Assembly (NCBI GenBank): GCA_964467615.1
Contig: CAYXRK010000077.1
Coordinates: forward strand, 1-21,463
DNA length: 21,463 nt
Reading direction: 5' to 3'
Source of the DNA: CAYXRK01 sp964467615
GTDB lineage: Bacteria; Hydrogenedentota; Hydrogenedentia; Hydrogenedentales; GCA-2746185
Shown in pieces: positions 15,440 through 21,463 of this stretch (the first letter of the stretch is position 1; every line of letters begins with the position of its first letter). Position numbers and translations under genes: made by a program. Under the pieces are notes generated by a model that was not told the origin of the DNA, did no database searches, and saw only the letters and a program-made list of their open reading frames with translations.

Positions 15440-16531
15440 CTAATCAAACGAAATCCGTGGATCGACGATGGCGTACAACACGTCGGAAATGATGAGGCCA
15501 ACCATCGTGAGCAGGGCCGTAAATGTGAAGATGCCCATCACCATCGGGTAGTCGCGTTCGAGGATCGATTGATAAAATAACCGGCCCATACCGGGGATCG
15601 TGAAGATGCTTTCGATGATCACGCTGCCCGCGATCATCGCGGGGATAATCGCGCCGAGCATCGTGATGATCGGAATCAACGCGTTGCGCAGGGCGTACTT
15701 CAAGATAACCACGCGCTCGGAAAACCCGTAGGCCCGCGCGGTCCGAACGTAATCCTGCCGCACGACCTCGATCAGCCCGGCCCGCGCGTAGCGGGACATC
15801 GCCGCGAAGGTCGCGTAGGTCAGACAGAAAACCGGCAGCACGAAGTGCCAGGCGCGGTCCCAAAACCATTGCCAGAACGGCCAGTCGTCCGAGCCGGGAG
15901 TGCCATATCCGTAGATCGGAAACCAATTAAACATCAGCGGCCCGGCGAGCAATCGTTGGCCCCAGCCGCTCTCCTCCGCGCCGATTGCAGCCAGCGCTCG
16001 ATACGACAAATCGCCTAACGCTTCCGAGCCGCCGCCGCCGCCGAGGAAATACATGAGCAACATCGCCACCCAAAAGTTGGGCAGGCTAAACAAGAGGAAC
16101 AGCACGAACGTCATCGCGTTGTCGAGCCGGGAATACTGGTGCGTGGCTGAATACACGCCGATCGGGATGGAAATGAGATACATCAGGAACACGGAGACGA
16201 ATTCGATTTGCAGCGTGATTGGCAACGCCTCGAGGACGCGCTCCGTCACGGGGCGCCGGTCCTTGTAGGAGGTCCCGAAATCGAGCGTGAACATTTTCCC
16301 GAGCCAAATCGCGTAACGCATCGGCAACGGCTTGTCGAGGCCGTACAACGCCTTCGTTTGCTCGACGATCTCGGGCGGGATCTGTTCGGCGCCCATGGCC
16401 CCCTGCATTTTTTGAAGGCGCATGAACACCGGGTTGCCCGGCGAAAGCTGGACCATCGCAAACGTGATGATGCTGATTCCCACGAACGTGGGCACGATCA
16501 ACAGCAGCCGCCGGAGTAAATACGCTTTCAC
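15440..16531 (-). CDS. Oligopeptide-type ABC permease, OppB/YejB-like
   Basis: A 363-residue inner-membrane permease from a GTG start. The N-terminus MKAYLLRRLLLIVPTFVGIS is the typical OppB/DppB TM1, followed by the signature LSPGNPV (about 49-55) and FGTSYKDRRPV. The EAA loop (EVVRQDYVRTARAYGFSE) contacts the ATPase. The long loop between about 180 and 240 (rich in Gly and Trp) is an insertion relative to standard OppB but resembles YejB. It is followed directly by the OppC-like gene with no space and preceded at 30 bp by the binding-protein gene. No Shine-Dalgarno is clear. Role: passage of peptides or similar solutes, powered by ATPases encoded elsewhere. Confidence 0.85.
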   Translation of the reverse strand: MKAYLLRRLLLIVPTFVGISIITFAMVQLSPGNPVFMRLQKMQGAMGAEQIPPEIVEQTKALYGLDKPLPMRYAIWLGKMFTLDFGTSYKDRRPVTERVLEALPITLQIEFVSVFLMYLISIPIGVYSATHQYSRLDNAMTFVLFLLFSLPNFWVAMLLMYFLGGGGGSEALGDLSYRALAAIGAEESGWGQRLLAGPLMFNWFPIYGYGTPGSDDWPFWQWFWDRAWHFVLPVFCLTYATFAAMSRYARAGLIEVVRQDYVRTARAYGFSERVVILKYALRNALIPIITMLGAIIPAMIAGSVIIESIFTIPGMGRLFYQSILERDYPMVMGIFTFTALLTMVGLIISDVLYAIVDPRISFD

Positions 16532-16561
16532 GGTGCGGCGATCAACGCGGAGACCCGGGAG

Positions 16562-18238
16562 CTATGAATCGTACCGCTGCTTGGCCTTGGGCACCCACCA
16601 CTCCCGCGGATCGAGTCCGCCCTTGTGAAGCACGACGCCCTCGAATCGCTTGTCGACGGCCACTAGGCCGGGCCGCGCGTAGAGGAACAGGTACGGCTGC
16701 TCGTCGTGGAGGATTTCGTGCAAGCGGTGATACAGGACAACTCGCTTCTCGTGGTCGAATTCCGGCCGCGCGTCCTCCATCAGCTTGTCCGCCTCGGCGT
16801 TGGAGATTCCCGGGTAATTCGAACCGGTCTCGGTCTGGCTCGAGTGCCACAGTTGGTACGGGTCCGATACCACGGTCGTCAACCAGGCCAGCATGCACGC
16901 GTCGAAGGTCCGCTTCTGTACGCGCTCCTGAAACGTCGCCCATTCCATCGGGTTCAAGTTGCACTTGATCCCCGCCCTCGTCAATTCCTCCTGATACACC
17001 GCCCCAAGCTGGACGTATTCAGGCACGCCGGAAGCAAAGCCCAACTCGAATTCCAGCTTCACGCCGTCCGAGTTCTCGCGAACTCCATCACGGTCCCGAT
17101 CGGTCCATCCCGCTTCGTCGAGCAACTTCTTCGCCGCTTCCGGATCGAACGGCAACGGCTTGACGTTCTGGTTGTATTCTGGCAGTTTGTGAAATTCACT
17201 GCCCGTGATGATCGTGCCCAGCCCGGCCCACACGGTATCGATTACGGACTGGCGGTCAAACAACATGCACAACGCCTGGCGCACCCGTTTGTCCGCGAAC
17301 TGCGGCTTGCGCATGTTCCAACCAATATAGTTGAAGCGGCTGAGGAACCCTGGGACCGGCGAGTCCGGTGTCAGCCGTTGAAATTTCGCCTCGAACTGCG
17401 GGCGCGCCGCGCGGCCAGTGAACTTCTCGGGCGACATGTTCTGAAATAGGTCCGCTTCTTGGCGTTCGACGACCTGAAACGCCGCTTCGTCGTCAGTAAT
17501 CAGACGAAACACGCGCTTGTCGATATAGGCAGGCTTCTTACCCCAATAGTGTTCGTTCCGCGTCATCGCGATCTGTTGGCCCGTGTCCCACCGCTCGAAC
17601 ACGTAGGGGCCCGATCCGACCGGCGCGCGATTTAACGGATGGTCGTTGAAGTTCTTGCCCTCGTAAATGTGCTTGGGATAAATCTCGACATCGCTGACCT
17701 GCGCGAATAATCCAAAGTACGGTTTCTTCGCGTGAAACGTTATGGTGTGCTCGTCTATCGGTTTGATCTCGTCGATATCCAACAAGTAGCTGCGCAACGG
17801 ACCGGTGTCGTTGCTCGGATCCATGACCATGTCGAACGTGTACTTCACGTCCGCCGTAGTCACGGGATGGCCGTCCGAGAACTGTGCGTTCTCATCGAGG
17901 TGGAAGGTAAACGTCAAATGGTCGTCCGAAATCTCCCAACTTTTCGCGAGCATCGGTTTGAATTCAAACGTGTCGAGATCCAACTCGAGCAACAACTCGA
18001 ATATGTATCGGCCCATGTAGCGGGAGTCCCCGTCTGATGTGGCAAGGATCGGGTTCATGTGGGCCGGTTCGGCGTCGATAATCTCGATGATCGTGTCCCC
18101 GTAATCGGGTCCACCCGCGGGCGTGGTCGGCCGAGCGGATTTAGCGGCATCGGAAGACTCGGAAGGTGTGCTCGGCGCGCCGCATCCCGCGAACGCGATG
18201 AGGAACGTTGCGACAAGCGAAAATCGAAGGGCGTTCAC
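16562..18238 (-). CDS. ABC transporter solute-binding lipoprotein, family 5 (peptide type)
   Basis: A 558-residue lipoprotein. The signal ends AFAGC (lipobox with Cys19), so it is lipid-anchored in the periplasm. Family 5 features are PAHMNPILAT, LAKSWEISDDHLTFTFHL (start of the domain), FSDGHPVTTADVKYTF and GSGPYVFERW, where peptides or other large solutes are captured. Length (about 540 mature) is usual for peptide-type proteins. A strong GGAGGTGA (18245-18252, minus strand) precedes GTG 18238. It is first of an operon with the two permeases. The substrate is likely peptide, but the family also carries nickel, sugars and other solutes; nothing here decides this. Confidence 0.9.
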   Translation of the reverse strand: MNALRFSLVATFLIAFAGCGAPSTPSESSDAAKSARPTTPAGGPDYGDTIIEIIDAEPAHMNPILATSDGDSRYMGRYIFELLLELDLDTFEFKPMLAKSWEISDDHLTFTFHLDENAQFSDGHPVTTADVKYTFDMVMDPSNDTGPLRSYLLDIDEIKPIDEHTITFHAKKPYFGLFAQVSDVEIYPKHIYEGKNFNDHPLNRAPVGSGPYVFERWDTGQQIAMTRNEHYWGKKPAYIDKRVFRLITDDEAAFQVVERQEADLFQNMSPEKFTGRAARPQFEAKFQRLTPDSPVPGFLSRFNYIGWNMRKPQFADKRVRQALCMLFDRQSVIDTVWAGLGTIITGSEFHKLPEYNQNVKPLPFDPEAAKKLLDEAGWTDRDRDGVRENSDGVKLEFELGFASGVPEYVQLGAVYQEELTRAGIKCNLNPMEWATFQERVQKRTFDACMLAWLTTVVSDPYQLWHSSQTETGSNYPGISNAEADKLMEDARPEFDHEKRVVLYHRLHEILHDEQPYLFLYARPGLVAVDKRFEGVVLHKGGLDPREWWVPKAKQRYDS

Positions 18239-18244
18239 AAGGAT

Positions 18245-18252
18245 TCACCTCC
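18245..18252 (-). promoter_or_regulatory. Strong Shine-Dalgarno for the binding protein
   Basis: GGAGGTGA on the minus strand lies 6 bp before GTG 18238. It is the best ribosome-binding site in the window and settles the GTG start of the lipoprotein gene. Confidence 0.75.
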
Positions 18253-18269
18253 GTCAGTGTTGAGAATGT

Positions 18270-18295
18270 GATCTCGGCGAACGCGCACCGAGATC
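18270..18295 (-). promoter_or_regulatory. Inverted repeat at the binding-protein leader
   Basis: A perfect 8-bp inverted repeat GATCTCGG (18270-18277) and CCGAGATC (18288-18295) with a 10-nt loop. It spans roughly +1 to +25 of the transcript predicted from the TACAAT promoter, so it could be an operator covering the start point or a 5' mRNA hairpin. Which one is unknown. Confidence 0.5.
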
Positions 18296-18300
18296 CGCTG

Positions 18301-18306
18301 ATTGTA
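18301..18306 (-). promoter_or_regulatory. Candidate -10 for the transporter operon
   Basis: TACAAT on the minus strand matches the -10 consensus at five of six positions. No good -35 is seen. The predicted start near 18294 coincides with the inverted repeat. Confidence 0.35.
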
Positions 18307-18340
18307 CTACAGCACCCTGTAAACTCCGATAACCTCGCGT

Positions 18341-18349
18341 TGCTATAGT
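18341..18349 (+). promoter_or_regulatory. Extended -10 promoter for the acyl-CoA synthetase
   Basis: TGCTATAGT is an extended -10 (TGn plus TATAGT), the same form as the one before the aldolase. The start point would be near 18356; TAGGAG (18367-18372) and ATG 18379 follow at normal spacing. A matching -35 is not evident. Confidence 0.5.
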
Positions 18350-18378
18350 ATGCGGCCCTTGACGGATAGGAGCACTCC

Positions 18379-19908
18379 ATGAACGCCGCGCGGCTCGCGC
18401 TTGATAGTTTGGAAAAATTCGGCGAGTACGACGCCTTCCACTTCGAGGGGCGGGTCTGGACGAGTACGCAGCATTCGGCCTACGCTGCGCGCCTCGCGGC
18501 GGCCCTGCGCGATCGCGGCGTGAAACCGGGCGATCCAATGTTGGTGCTCATGCCGAATTGCCCCGAAGTCCTCGCGTGTTTCCAGGCTATTTGGCGGATC
18601 GGCGCGGTAATTGTCCCCATCACGTCGCAATGGGGCGAGGCCGAGTTGGCCTATGTGCTCGAGCACTCGGAGGCGCGCGCCGTGATCACCGCGCCGGAAC
18701 TGGCGGATCGGGCGCTCGCGGCGATGCGGCGAGCGGACAAGAATGCGCCGATATTTGTGCTCTACGCCGCATCGACGAAGGGCGTCGACTTCGTTGGCGC
18801 GGACGTTGCCGAGGCAACGCCGGTCGAGGGTCTCGTCGATCGCGCGGAGGACGACCTCGCGTTTCTCCTCTACACCTCCGGAACGACGGGCCGCCCCAAG
18901 GGCGTGATGCTGTCGCACGGCAACATCGTCAGCAACCACCTTGCGGTCGCGCAATTCAAACGCCTTCGCGAACGGTCCTCGACGCTGCTCATTCTGCCGC
19001 TGAGCCACTCGTTCGGCGTGCTCATCATGAACATTTGCTACCTGTTCGCGAACACCGCGTCCATCCATCGAAAGTTCGATCCCGCGGAGGTTGTGTCGGC
19101 GATAGAGCGGTACAAAGTCACGCGGTTTTCCGCGGTGCCGACTATGCTCATGCGGCTCAACACCTTCGCCGATCGCGAGAAGTACGATTTGTCGAGCCTG
19201 GAACAAGTGAACAGCGGAAGCGCGATTTTGCCGAATGAGGTGCGCCTCGAATTCGAGCGGCTCTACAAGTGCAAGGTGCTCGACGGATACGGCCTCTCCG
19301 AGACGGCGCCCACCGCGACGTCGTACCACGCGGACGACTTTCTCCGGCCCGGCTCGGTGGGACATCCGATCCCTGGCGTCAGCGTCACCATTCAGGACGA
19401 AGCCGGCAACATCTTGCCCGTCGGCGAACGCGGCGAAATTTGCATTCAAGGGCCGAACGTCATGAAGGGCTACCTCAAGGACGAGGACGCCACGCGCGCG
19501 GCATTGCGCGGCGGATGGCTGCACTCTGGCGACATCGGTTACATGGACGCAGACGATTACGTTTATCTCACCGATCGAATCAAGGACCTCATCATCAAAG
19601 GCGGTGAAAACATCTCGCCGCGCGAAATCGAGGAGGCGCTTTACCAGCATCCGGCGGTCAACGAAGCCGTTGTCGTGGGCGTGCCGGATTCTACTTACGG
19701 CGAGAACGTCGCCGCCGTCATCGCGTTCAAAACCGGGCAATCCGCAAGCGAGGCGGAACTACTCGCGCACACGGCCAAGTTTGTCACGAAGTTCAAACTG
19801 CCTGTCCGTTTCGCGTTTCGGGACGAACTCCCAAAGAACGCCAACAATAAGCTCGATCGGAAAGTCCTGCGGAAGGAACTTTCCGAGACACGGGTGCCGA
19901 AGGATTGA
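18379..19908 (+). CDS. AMP-forming acyl-CoA synthetase (fatty acid-CoA ligase-like)
   Basis: A 509-residue ANL-superfamily enzyme that activates a carboxylic acid with ATP and joins it to CoA in the cytoplasm. Core motifs: YTSGTTGRPKG (165-175) for ATP phosphate binding, DGYGLSETAPT (302-312), GWLHSGDIGYMD (379-390) with ribose-binding Asp, DRIKDLIIKGGENISP (399-414) hinge, and NNKLDRK with catalytic Lys491, where Asn replaces the usual Gly before Lys. Length and layout fit medium- or long-chain acyl-CoA ligases. TAGGAG precedes ATG 18379. It is divergent from the transporter operon and shares the 140-bp control region. The acid substrate is unknown. Confidence 0.9.
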   Translation: MNAARLALDSLEKFGEYDAFHFEGRVWTSTQHSAYAARLAAALRDRGVKPGDPMLVLMPNCPEVLACFQAIWRIGAVIVPITSQWGEAELAYVLEHSEARAVITAPELADRALAAMRRADKNAPIFVLYAASTKGVDFVGADVAEATPVEGLVDRAEDDLAFLLYTSGTTGRPKGVMLSHGNIVSNHLAVAQFKRLRERSSTLLILPLSHSFGVLIMNICYLFANTASIHRKFDPAEVVSAIERYKVTRFSAVPTMLMRLNTFADREKYDLSSLEQVNSGSAILPNEVRLEFERLYKCKVLDGYGLSETAPTATSYHADDFLRPGSVGHPIPGVSVTIQDEAGNILPVGERGEICIQGPNVMKGYLKDEDATRAALRGGWLHSGDIGYMDADDYVYLTDRIKDLIIKGGENISPREIEEALYQHPAVNEAVVVGVPDSTYGENVAAVIAFKTGQSASEAELLAHTAKFVTKFKLPVRFAFRDELPKNANNKLDRKVLRKELSETRVPKD

Positions 19909-20025
19909 GCTGGGCAGGCGATGAGGGCTGCGGCGCCTTCGCCAACATGGCCCGTGTGAATAAAACACGAAGCGCGGATGTACCAATAGCCAGCCGGGAG
20001 TGTGATTTCACCGGTACGCGCAATT

Positions 20026-20034
20026 TGATAGAAT
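20026..20034 (+). promoter_or_regulatory. Extended -10 promoter for the 20054 gene
   Basis: TGATAGAAT is an extended -10 (TGn plus TAGAAT, five of six consensus bases). The start would be near 20041, giving a leader of about 13 nt that just contains the ribosome-binding site. An inverted repeat CGTGT/ACACG (19953-19969) lies upstream. Confidence 0.4.
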
Positions 20035-20053
20035 GGCGTGCGAGGAACATTTA

Positions 20054-20680
20054 ATGTTGGCCGATGTATGGGTTCCGATCGTTAGCGCGGTTGTTGGCGC
20101 GGTACTAACTGGCGCGGTGAGTCTGTTCATTTACAATCGGAGTGTGGAACGCCCCTCGGGCGATGCCTATGTGTTCCTGCGAAAGCTGGGCAAACAATTG
20201 GAAAAACCGGCGGGGCGGATGTATCGAACTGGTTCGTCGAACGACAACTTCAAGATAGCGAACTACATATATGATCAGGCGCAAGCCAAGCTGATCGCGA
20301 CCTCGTTCAATGAGGATCCGTCTACTTATGGCGAACGGGATCTGGCGAGGGTCTATGCTTCGCGCGGACGGTTTTTTACCCGGATTACGGCGGAGGACAT
20401 TTGCCCGCCAGATGCGCAGTCGGTGACGCGCGTAAATATGGAAAAGTATGTGCCTGGTTCGCGGCTGGTGGTCGTCCCCGTGGGGAGCCTCTTCACGCGA
20501 GTGGATGGTATTTTCTGCAGATTCGAAGATGATACCTATCTGGCGTTCGTCTCATTTCGGAACCCCGCTGACTCCAGAGAAAACGCCGGGGTAGTCTTCT
20601 GCGATGGAATCGCGAACGGTTACTTTTCCTACTACGACGATCTCGCGGGAAAGTATGGTTCCGAGGTGACGTCAGCGTGA
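20054..20680 (+). CDS. Unknown membrane-anchored protein
   Basis: A 208-residue protein I do not recognise. ATG 20054 is chosen because GAGGAA (20042-20047) lies 6 bp before it; an in-frame ATG at 20033 has no such site. One N-terminal transmembrane helix (about 5-27, VWVPIVSAVVGAVLTGAVSLF) is followed by a basic/polar turn, so the rest is probably cytoplasmic. The soluble part (about 35-205) alternates predicted strands and helices (LIATSFNEDP, FFTRITAED, RLVVVPVGSLFTR, YLAFVSFRN) and ends with GYFSYYDDLAGKYGSE. The arrangement loosely recalls phospholipase D-like folds, but no HKD motif is present, so no enzyme is claimed. It has its own promoter and no operon partner. Base composition is slightly lower in G+C than its neighbours, by eye. 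Confidence 0.6.
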   Translation: MLADVWVPIVSAVVGAVLTGAVSLFIYNRSVERPSGDAYVFLRKLGKQLEKPAGRMYRTGSSNDNFKIANYIYDQAQAKLIATSFNEDPSTYGERDLARVYASRGRFFTRITAEDICPPDAQSVTRVNMEKYVPGSRLVVVPVGSLFTRVDGIFCRFEDDTYLAFVSFRNPADSRENAGVVFCDGIANGYFSYYDDLAGKYGSEVTSA

Positions 20681-20692
20681 CGATCGGTCGTC
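20679..20692. terminator. Weak stem-loop between convergent genes
   Basis: GACGA-TCGG-TCGTC overlaps the stop of the 20054 gene. The stem is only 5 bp and lacks a real T-run, so it is a weak candidate for ending the two convergent transcripts. Confidence 0.2.
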
Positions 20693-20736
20693 TTGGCGCA
20701 CATCTTGCCCAAACGAGTGCGTCAGGCGTCTAGTCA

Positions 20737-21463
20737 TCACTTCCCCGCCGTGGCCCAATCGGGCATCTCACCCGTCAGGCCGAAGATGGCAGCGCCGAGC
20801 GTGAACGTCGCCAGCGTGATGATGAACACAGCGAGGATGTCTAACACGATGCCGGCCTTCATCATGTCGTTGATGGTCAGCCTTCCCGAGCCATAGACAA
20901 TCGCATTCGGCGGGGTCGATACGGGGAGCATAAACCCGCACGAGGCGGCCACGGTCGCCGGGACCATGAGCAAGAGCGGGTTCGCTTTTATGGCGACCGC
21001 CAGGGGACCCAGCACGGGCAAGGTCATTGCGGCGGTCGCGGTGTTGGACGTCATTTCGCTAACGGCCGCGACGAACACGGACACGCCCATGACCATGAAG
21101 ACGGGATTGGATCCGGAGAAGATCGTTTGAAATTCCTCGCCCATCCACGTCGACAGTCCGGACGTTTCGAAGCCCTTGGCGAGCGCAAGGCCGCCGCCGA
21201 ACAGTAGCAGAATCCCCCAGGGCACTTTGCCGGTGTCTTCCCAATCGAGCAGCCGCGGTCCGCGGAGTTTCCCGGCGGGTAGGGCGAACAATAGCAGCGC
21301 CATCGCGATGGACACCGTGCCGTCGTCGATGAATTTGCGGATGCCCGATTCCTCGGTGAAGATGTTGGTCCATCCGGGGAAGGTGACCGACTCTCCAAAG
21401 GCGATGTTGGCCCTGGTTATCAAAAGCAAGGCGTTGAGGGCGAACACGGTGCCGACGCGCTTT
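20737..21463 (-). CDS. SLC13/DASS-family transporter, C-terminal part
   Basis: The last roughly 240 residues of a divalent anion:sodium symporter; the frame is open to the window end, so the start lies outside. Substrate and sodium motifs of the second half are seen: MTSNTATAAMTLPVL (the SNT motif) and STPPNAIVYGSG. Six or more transmembrane helices are apparent (for example VPWGILLLFGGGLALAKGF, PLLLMVPATVAASCGF and LDILAVFIITLATFTLGAAIF). Members carry dicarboxylates, citrate or sulfate with sodium across the inner membrane. It converges with the 20054 gene and is separated from it by 56 bp. The exact anion cannot be told. Confidence 0.85.
   Translation of the reverse strand, partial: KRVGTVFALNALLLITRANIAFGESVTFPGWTNIFTEESGIRKFIDDGTVSIAMALLLFALPAGKLRGPRLLDWEDTGKVPWGILLLFGGGLALAKGFETSGLSTWMGEEFQTIFSGSNPVFMVMGVSVFVAAVSEMTSNTATAAMTLPVLGPLAVAIKANPLLLMVPATVAASCGFMLPVSTPPNAIVYGSGRLTINDMMKAGIVLDILAVFIITLATFTLGAAIFGLTGEMPDWATAGK

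Overview
The window is high-G+C bacterial chromosome from a Gram-negative organism. The signs are type IV pilin-like genes, a lipoprotein binding protein, secreted hydrolases, GTG/TTG starts beside good Shine-Dalgarno sequences, and extended -10 promoters. The mix of HEAT-repeat, FG-GAP/VCBS and TIM-barrel sugar isomerase genes, with repetitive intergenic DNA, suggests an uncultured Planctomycetes-, Verrucomicrobia- or Hydrogenedentota-like lineage. That placement is inference; no marker gene is present. I see no rRNA, tRNA, CRISPR array, phage gene or transposase.

Region 1 (1-4651) starts with a truncated REP-like repeat. A co-directional minor-pilin cluster follows: a PilV/GspI-like prepilin, a PilW/GspJ-like prepilin, a 733-residue PilX/GspK-like protein with one CxxCH heme-type motif, and an exported HEAT-repeat protein. 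Region 2 (4652-6722) is a uronate isomerase-family gene flanked by low-complexity intergenic DNA, with a solo REP-like element. Region 3 (6723-9690) is a two-gene operon for an exported S9 peptidase and a beta-lactamase-fold serine hydrolase. Region 4 (9724-11213) is a class I DeoC/FbaB-family aldolase, possibly leaderless, convergent with and overlapping a CPBP-family membrane protease-like gene.

Region 5 (11357-14314) is an operon of a xylose isomerase-like enzyme with one substituted metal ligand, an SDR dehydrogenase and an exported VCBS-repeat protein. It converges on region 6 (14441-18238), a minus-strand binding protein-OppB/YejB-OppC/YejE uptake operon without ATPase genes here. A pair of inverted REP-like units separates the two operons and supplies the TAG stop codon of both. 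Region 7 (18379-21463) holds an AMP-forming acyl-CoA synthetase, an unknown membrane-anchored protein and the C-terminal part of an SLC13/DASS transporter cut by the window end.

Taken together, the genes suggest a heterotroph handling sugars and uronates (isomerases, aldolase, SDR) and peptides (S9 peptidase, oligopeptide ABC system), with carboxylate uptake and a surface pilus or pseudopilus. The most unusual signals are the GTAG-footed hairpin repeat family, the heme-type motif in a minor pilin, the Asp-to-His change in the xylose isomerase metal site, and a recurring extended -10 promoter.
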